From the NCBI GenBank assembly GCA_009599575.1, contig VWND01000039.1, positions 1 to 64,000 on the forward strand: 64,000 nucleotides of DNA, given 5' to 3'. This stretch comes from Blumeriella jaapii. Lineage: Eukaryota > Ascomycota > Leotiomycetes > Helotiales > Drepanopezizaceae. The translations under genes were made by a program, and so were the position numbers. Below the pieces are notes generated by a model. The model was not told the origin of the DNA. It searched no databases and was given only the letters and a program-made list of their open reading frames with translations. Of the stretch, positions 60,444 to 64,000 are shown one piece after another (positions within the stretch are counted from its first letter, which is position 1; the number at the start of each line of letters is the position of its first letter).

Positions 60444-60741
60444 TGTGACGATTTATTCTGTTGCTATTTTTCGTGTTATTCTAGCAATTACGTATAGCTG
60501 CAAGCTTTCCAGCAATTACGTATAGCTGCAAGCTTTTTGGTTTCCTGATGGGTTTTCTTATTAATTATAGAAATTATTTATATATATAAAGCTTTTTTTT
60601 CTTAGCAACTTCTGCTTTTTGCAGTTGTTGATTCTAAATGAATATTTTTGTTACAGAACCAAAGGCTCGTTTTTTTATACCATATGAATAAGGCGACCAG
60701 TTGACTGATCTCCCAGCCCTTCGACTGATTAGATCGTCACA
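60444..60741 (+). repeat. 3' LTR of Gypsy-E
   Basis: 298 bp. Inner start mutated (GATTTATTCTGTTGCTATTT), outer end intact (GATCTCCCAGCCCTTCGACT); mirror image of the 5' LTR. Confidence 0.94.
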
Positions 60742-60746
60742 GACGG

Positions 60747-63300
60747 TAATTTAATTTTAAAAAAATCGGTTCCAGTTTCAGAAAAAAGCTTTTATTTAAC
60801 CGTTTTCGGTATATTTAAAACTAACGAAACTTTCCAAGATTTAAAATATTTCAAAAATAATAAAATAAAAGCATTTTTTTATTATTAAAATTTTTTTATA
60901 AATAATAATACTTTTAACGTCGATTTTAATATTTCGTATAATTCTATCGAATTTAATCGTATTTTTATTAACGGTAATATAAATTATTCGCTTATCGGTA
61001 ATAATCGGAATTTTATTAGCTTCGGCTGTTTTTTAAATTTATATAATTGATTTCGGCTCTATTATCGAATAAAACGAAAGCGGTCGTACTTTTCTTAAAT
61101 ATTATTTTTATTTTTAATACTTTTATAGCCGTATAAAAGCAATTTCGTCGTTTTAACTTTTAAGTTTTTATAGCGAAAGCCAAAAAGCTGACTTTTTCCG
61201 AAGATTTCTTTTTATCGGCTAAATTAATTGCGGTATTATAAATTTTTTCCTAGTTTTTTTTTAGTTTAAAATCGTTTTCTTCTCGAATGATTTTAATTTT
61301 TTCGATTTTAACTTTTTTTTTTAATACAAAAATTTATTTATTAATAATTTTATCGAATTTCCTTTTTATGCTAAATAAATCGCTGAATTTTAATTTAATT
61401 TTTTATTTTATAATTTTTTTAATAGCTTCGTCGATTGCTTCGGAACTAATATATTTATCGATCTAATTTTCGCTTCGTATTAATAATGAGCGTTTAAAAG
61501 CTGGTATTTTTTAAATAATTTAAACCGGGATATCGGTATCGATTTTTTTTATATCGTCGTTAATTTTTTTTATTATAAGCGTTTTTTTAATAGTTTTATC
61601 GGTTTTTTTTCGAATTTCAAAATCTTTTTTCTTTTCGATTTTAACGTTCTTTTTTATATCAGTTGATTTAGCGAATAAAACAAAAGCATTTTGTTTTTTT
61701 ATAATTCGCTGGTTTAATTATGCAGCTATAATATTTGTAAATGCGATAATTATATTAGTAATATATATATTTATTTTCCATTTATATATTTGGATTTCAT
61801 TTACATTTAAAATAAAAAATTTTTTTTTAATTAATACGCTTTTTAGAAAATTTTTTTTTTATTAATAAAAATCGTTTTTGCATTTTTCCTGTTTTCTAAG
61901 CAGTCGTTCCATTCCGTACCTTTTATTTTCAAGCGAATAGTATTTAATCAGCTTTAATTTTCAGCTTTGTTAAAAAGGCTTATTTCTGCTTCCACCGGTC
62001 CGAAGCAAATCGCTTCGTATTTATTAATATAACAAATATTATTATTTATACAAAAATTAAATGCTTTGTATTTAAAGCGAATATAAGATTTTTCGCAATA
62101 AATTTTTTTATTATTATAAAATCTATATTTAAAACTACGAGATTTGTTTTAATAATTATTTTTATTATTTCAATAACTGCGATTTTGATTTCCGCGTTGG
62201 TTTTTTTTTTTTCTTTTAATAATCGTTATTATAATTAATATTTCGCTAATTCTGATCGCTAATACGAAAAGATTGCCACTGAACAGTTATTACTTTTACG
62301 ATAGCTTAGCGAAACTGATCGCTTCGCGTATTTTAAAAGAAATAGTTGTTATAAAAATCATTTTGATCGTTGTTATTATCCGAGTTAACGTAAAAAAGTT
62401 TTTTCTGCTATTATATAAAACCTTCGACCTTGTTTTAAAATTTTTAAATTTTAATATCGGTAAATTTTAATACGAGAATTTCGATATTTTTATCAAGCTT
62501 TTCCAAGCTAATAGATTTTGCAAAACGATTAAATAATATAATAACTGGTTGTTTTTTAACGATTTCGGTAATTTTAAATAGCTGGGCATATTCCTGCACT
62601 AAAGCTTCTACGTCTTTTTTATAAATAAAAGAAAAAGATTTTTTTGGTTTATAGCTTTAATAATACGTTCGCTTTGGTTTTATTTAAAAACGAATTCTAC
62701 AAATTTAAAATACTGGTCGAAGGTTTTAAAGTCTTGTTTATTAATTTTAAAATGCTTAATGGTTTTGTTACGAATATTAATTGAAAAGCCAAATAAAAAC
62801 AATTTCCTTTGCTTAATTTCGCTTAAAACCTTTTTATTAACGAAAACGTTAAAAACTTTCGTATAAATACGATAATAAATTTTAAATTTTTTAATTTGGC
62901 GAATTATTATAATAAATTATTTAAAAAAAGCGATAATATCGCGAATTTGCTAACGATCCTGGTTTCGAAATTCCGATTTCAAAGCTTTAACTAGCTTACG
63001 CCAGTTTCGAGCTTTAATAGTTTTTTATTTATTTATCGATTTAATAATATTCTTAATAGTTGGGTTATAATAGCGAAGAAGTTTATCGAATATTTCAGTT
63101 TTAAAAACTCCGAAATCCTCACAGGTTTTTTTATATTTTTCGATGAAATCGGTAACGTTGGCGCTATTAAATAAAAATGCGCCAAAAGAACCAGAAAAAA
63201 GCATGCGGCTTCGCATAAAAAAACGAAAAGCGTCGTTATCCATAATATTAATAAAAGTGTTAGTAGGGTTTAAATTAAACGAATAAGTGTTTTCTGAAAT
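60747..63300 (-). pseudogene. Gypsy-B gag-protease, decayed
   Basis: Gag start region 63025-63243 opens MDNDAFRFFMRSRML and includes NSANVTDFIEKYKKTCEDFG, the fungal Gypsy gag segment. The protease region at about 60920-61080 is colinear with that of Gypsy-B' at 20100-20280. The Cys-rich gag end is near 62050-62130. The same broken frames recur in both copies with different stops. Plus-strand frame 62273-62470 is a shadow. Confidence 0.75.
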
Positions 63301-63987
63301 TGCAGATTAAAAGTTTTTAATATAAAAAAAATCGTTTTCAATAGGAAAGCTATTAAAAAGGTTTTTATGTTTTCTAAAGAAATTAAATAAAATAAGGTTG
63401 CGTCTAAATATTTGAATAGCGTATTAAAAATCTTATTTTTTAATAAATCGATTAAATTGATATAATATTATTATATAATCCACGGTTTCGATATTCCGTG
63501 GCTCAGGCCAATATACGTACAGCCATTTTTTTATTATTTCTAATAAAAAGTCGCAAATTGTAATTGCCACAATTACAAAACGCAAAATCAAGAAATTAAA
63601 TTTTCGCTAAGCGTTTGACCAAAAAAGATTTAATTTAAAAAGGCCGAGCGCAGCGATCGAAACGTACGAACCAATATTCGATTTGTTATTTTTAAACAAA
63701 AAAGCGATTTTCGCGCTTTAAATTTCGCACGGTTTAAAATTGCCTAACCGTAATTTCAAACGTTTTTGAAATATATTGCATTTTTATAATTTAATAATTG
63801 TGCGCAAAATAAAAAAAACTATTAAAAGTCTTTTATATAATACAGCTGCGAATAATATTATATAAAAAGTCTTTTAAGCCGTAATAGCGAAATATCGAAA
63901 TCGATTTTAATTATAAATTTGAGAAATGCATCGACGAATATATAAAAACGAAACACCGAAGTTTAAATCCTTGCGTAAATTATTAAA

Positions 63988-64000
63988 TGTAAAAGTAAAT
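63988..64000 (-). repeat. Start of the 5' LTR of Gypsy-B, cut by the window end
   Basis: TGTAAAAGTAAAT matches the first bases of the LTR at 46450 (TGTAAAAGTAGGT) and follows the same TATTAAA as at 23154-23160. Confidence 0.75.

Larger units (their letters stand above)
54252..60741 (+). mobile_element. Gypsy-E, complete decayed chromovirus
   Basis: 6490 bp with 298 bp LTRs (TGTGACGATTC...GATCGTCACA) and target duplication GACGG (54247-54251, 60742-60746), inserted in Gypsy-B. Encodes gag, protease, RT, RNase H, integrase and a C-terminal chromodomain, the chromovirus layout. All reading frames carry RIP-type stops. Confidence 0.96.
46450..64000 (-). mobile_element. Gypsy-B, large Ty3/Gypsy element, split by Gypsy-E and running off the window
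   Basis: Left (3') LTR 46450-46716; internal 46717-54251; Gypsy-E insertion 54252-60741 with target duplication GACGG; internal resumes 60747-63987; the right LTR begins at 63988 (TGTAAAAGTAAAT). Without the insertion the element exceeds 11 kb, long for a fungal Gypsy. The extra length is an additional decayed coding region between integrase and 3' LTR. It is inserted in a Copia element. Confidence 0.85.

Noticed and set aside
1..64000. Mitochondrial or bacterial origin because of the high AT content
   Set aside because: LTR retrotransposons, RIP-type decay, a spliceosomal-type intron and a pogo element point to a fungal nucleus.

Overview
The window is AT-rich, gene-poor, repeat-built DNA from the nuclear genome of a filamentous ascomycete (Pezizomycotina). 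Three things point there: RIP-like C-to-T decay of every long repeat; Ty3/Gypsy, Ty1/Copia and pogo/Fot1-type elements of the fungal kinds; and a decayed RecQ-type helicase with an N-terminal OrsD-like zinc-finger region, the architecture of fungal telomere-linked helicases. I see no intact host gene. Every recognisable coding region is a pseudogene whose breaks are mostly CAA/CAG/TGG-to-stop changes. Species cannot be named from the sequence.

Layout. 1-4790 (-): decayed helicase. From about 4905 a composite block recurs four times in direct orientation: a G/T-strand minisatellite, a 25-26 bp AT repeat, a structured block with Pol III-like boxes, satellite A (206 bp units), a spacer with three 45 bp repeats, and satellite B (about 187 bp units carrying TTAGGGTTAG). 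Copies: C1 4905-15795 (split by Gypsy-A), C2 15796-20075 (spacer missing), C3 23428-27385 (left part lost), C4 33173-39830 (left part lost, split by a pogo element). Every satellite B array ends at the same terminus, TAATATTAG, and then joins something different: the next composite, Gypsy-B', Gypsy-C or Gypsy-D1. This recurrent terminus is the most unusual feature here.

Mobile elements. Gypsy-A (7030-13425, +, TSD ATTAG) lies inside satellite A. Gypsy-B' (20076-23427, -) is a gag-protease fragment with its 5' LTR. Gypsy-C (27386-33172, -) is nearly whole but cut at its 3' end. A pogo/Fot1-type element (33436-35906, TSD TA) has long TIRs and a decayed DDD transposase with one intron. Gypsy-D1 (39831-~43291, -) and Gypsy-D2 (~43300-44608, -) are joined fragments. 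A second pogo end (44609-~45228) and a Copia 3' end (~45300-46449, -) follow. Gypsy-B (46450 to beyond 64000, -) is a large element with a decayed extra coding region 3' of pol, and is itself split by the chromovirus Gypsy-E (54252-60741, +, TSD GACGG).

How it fits together. This reads as a subtelomere-like or former-subtelomere graveyard: helicase and telomere-seed satellites define composite ends, retroelements have piled in, and RIP has mutated them. Decay follows two rules that can be seen by comparing LTR pairs: cytosines next to G (GpC or CpG) are spared, and the outer edge of each element is spared while its inner sequence is mutated.
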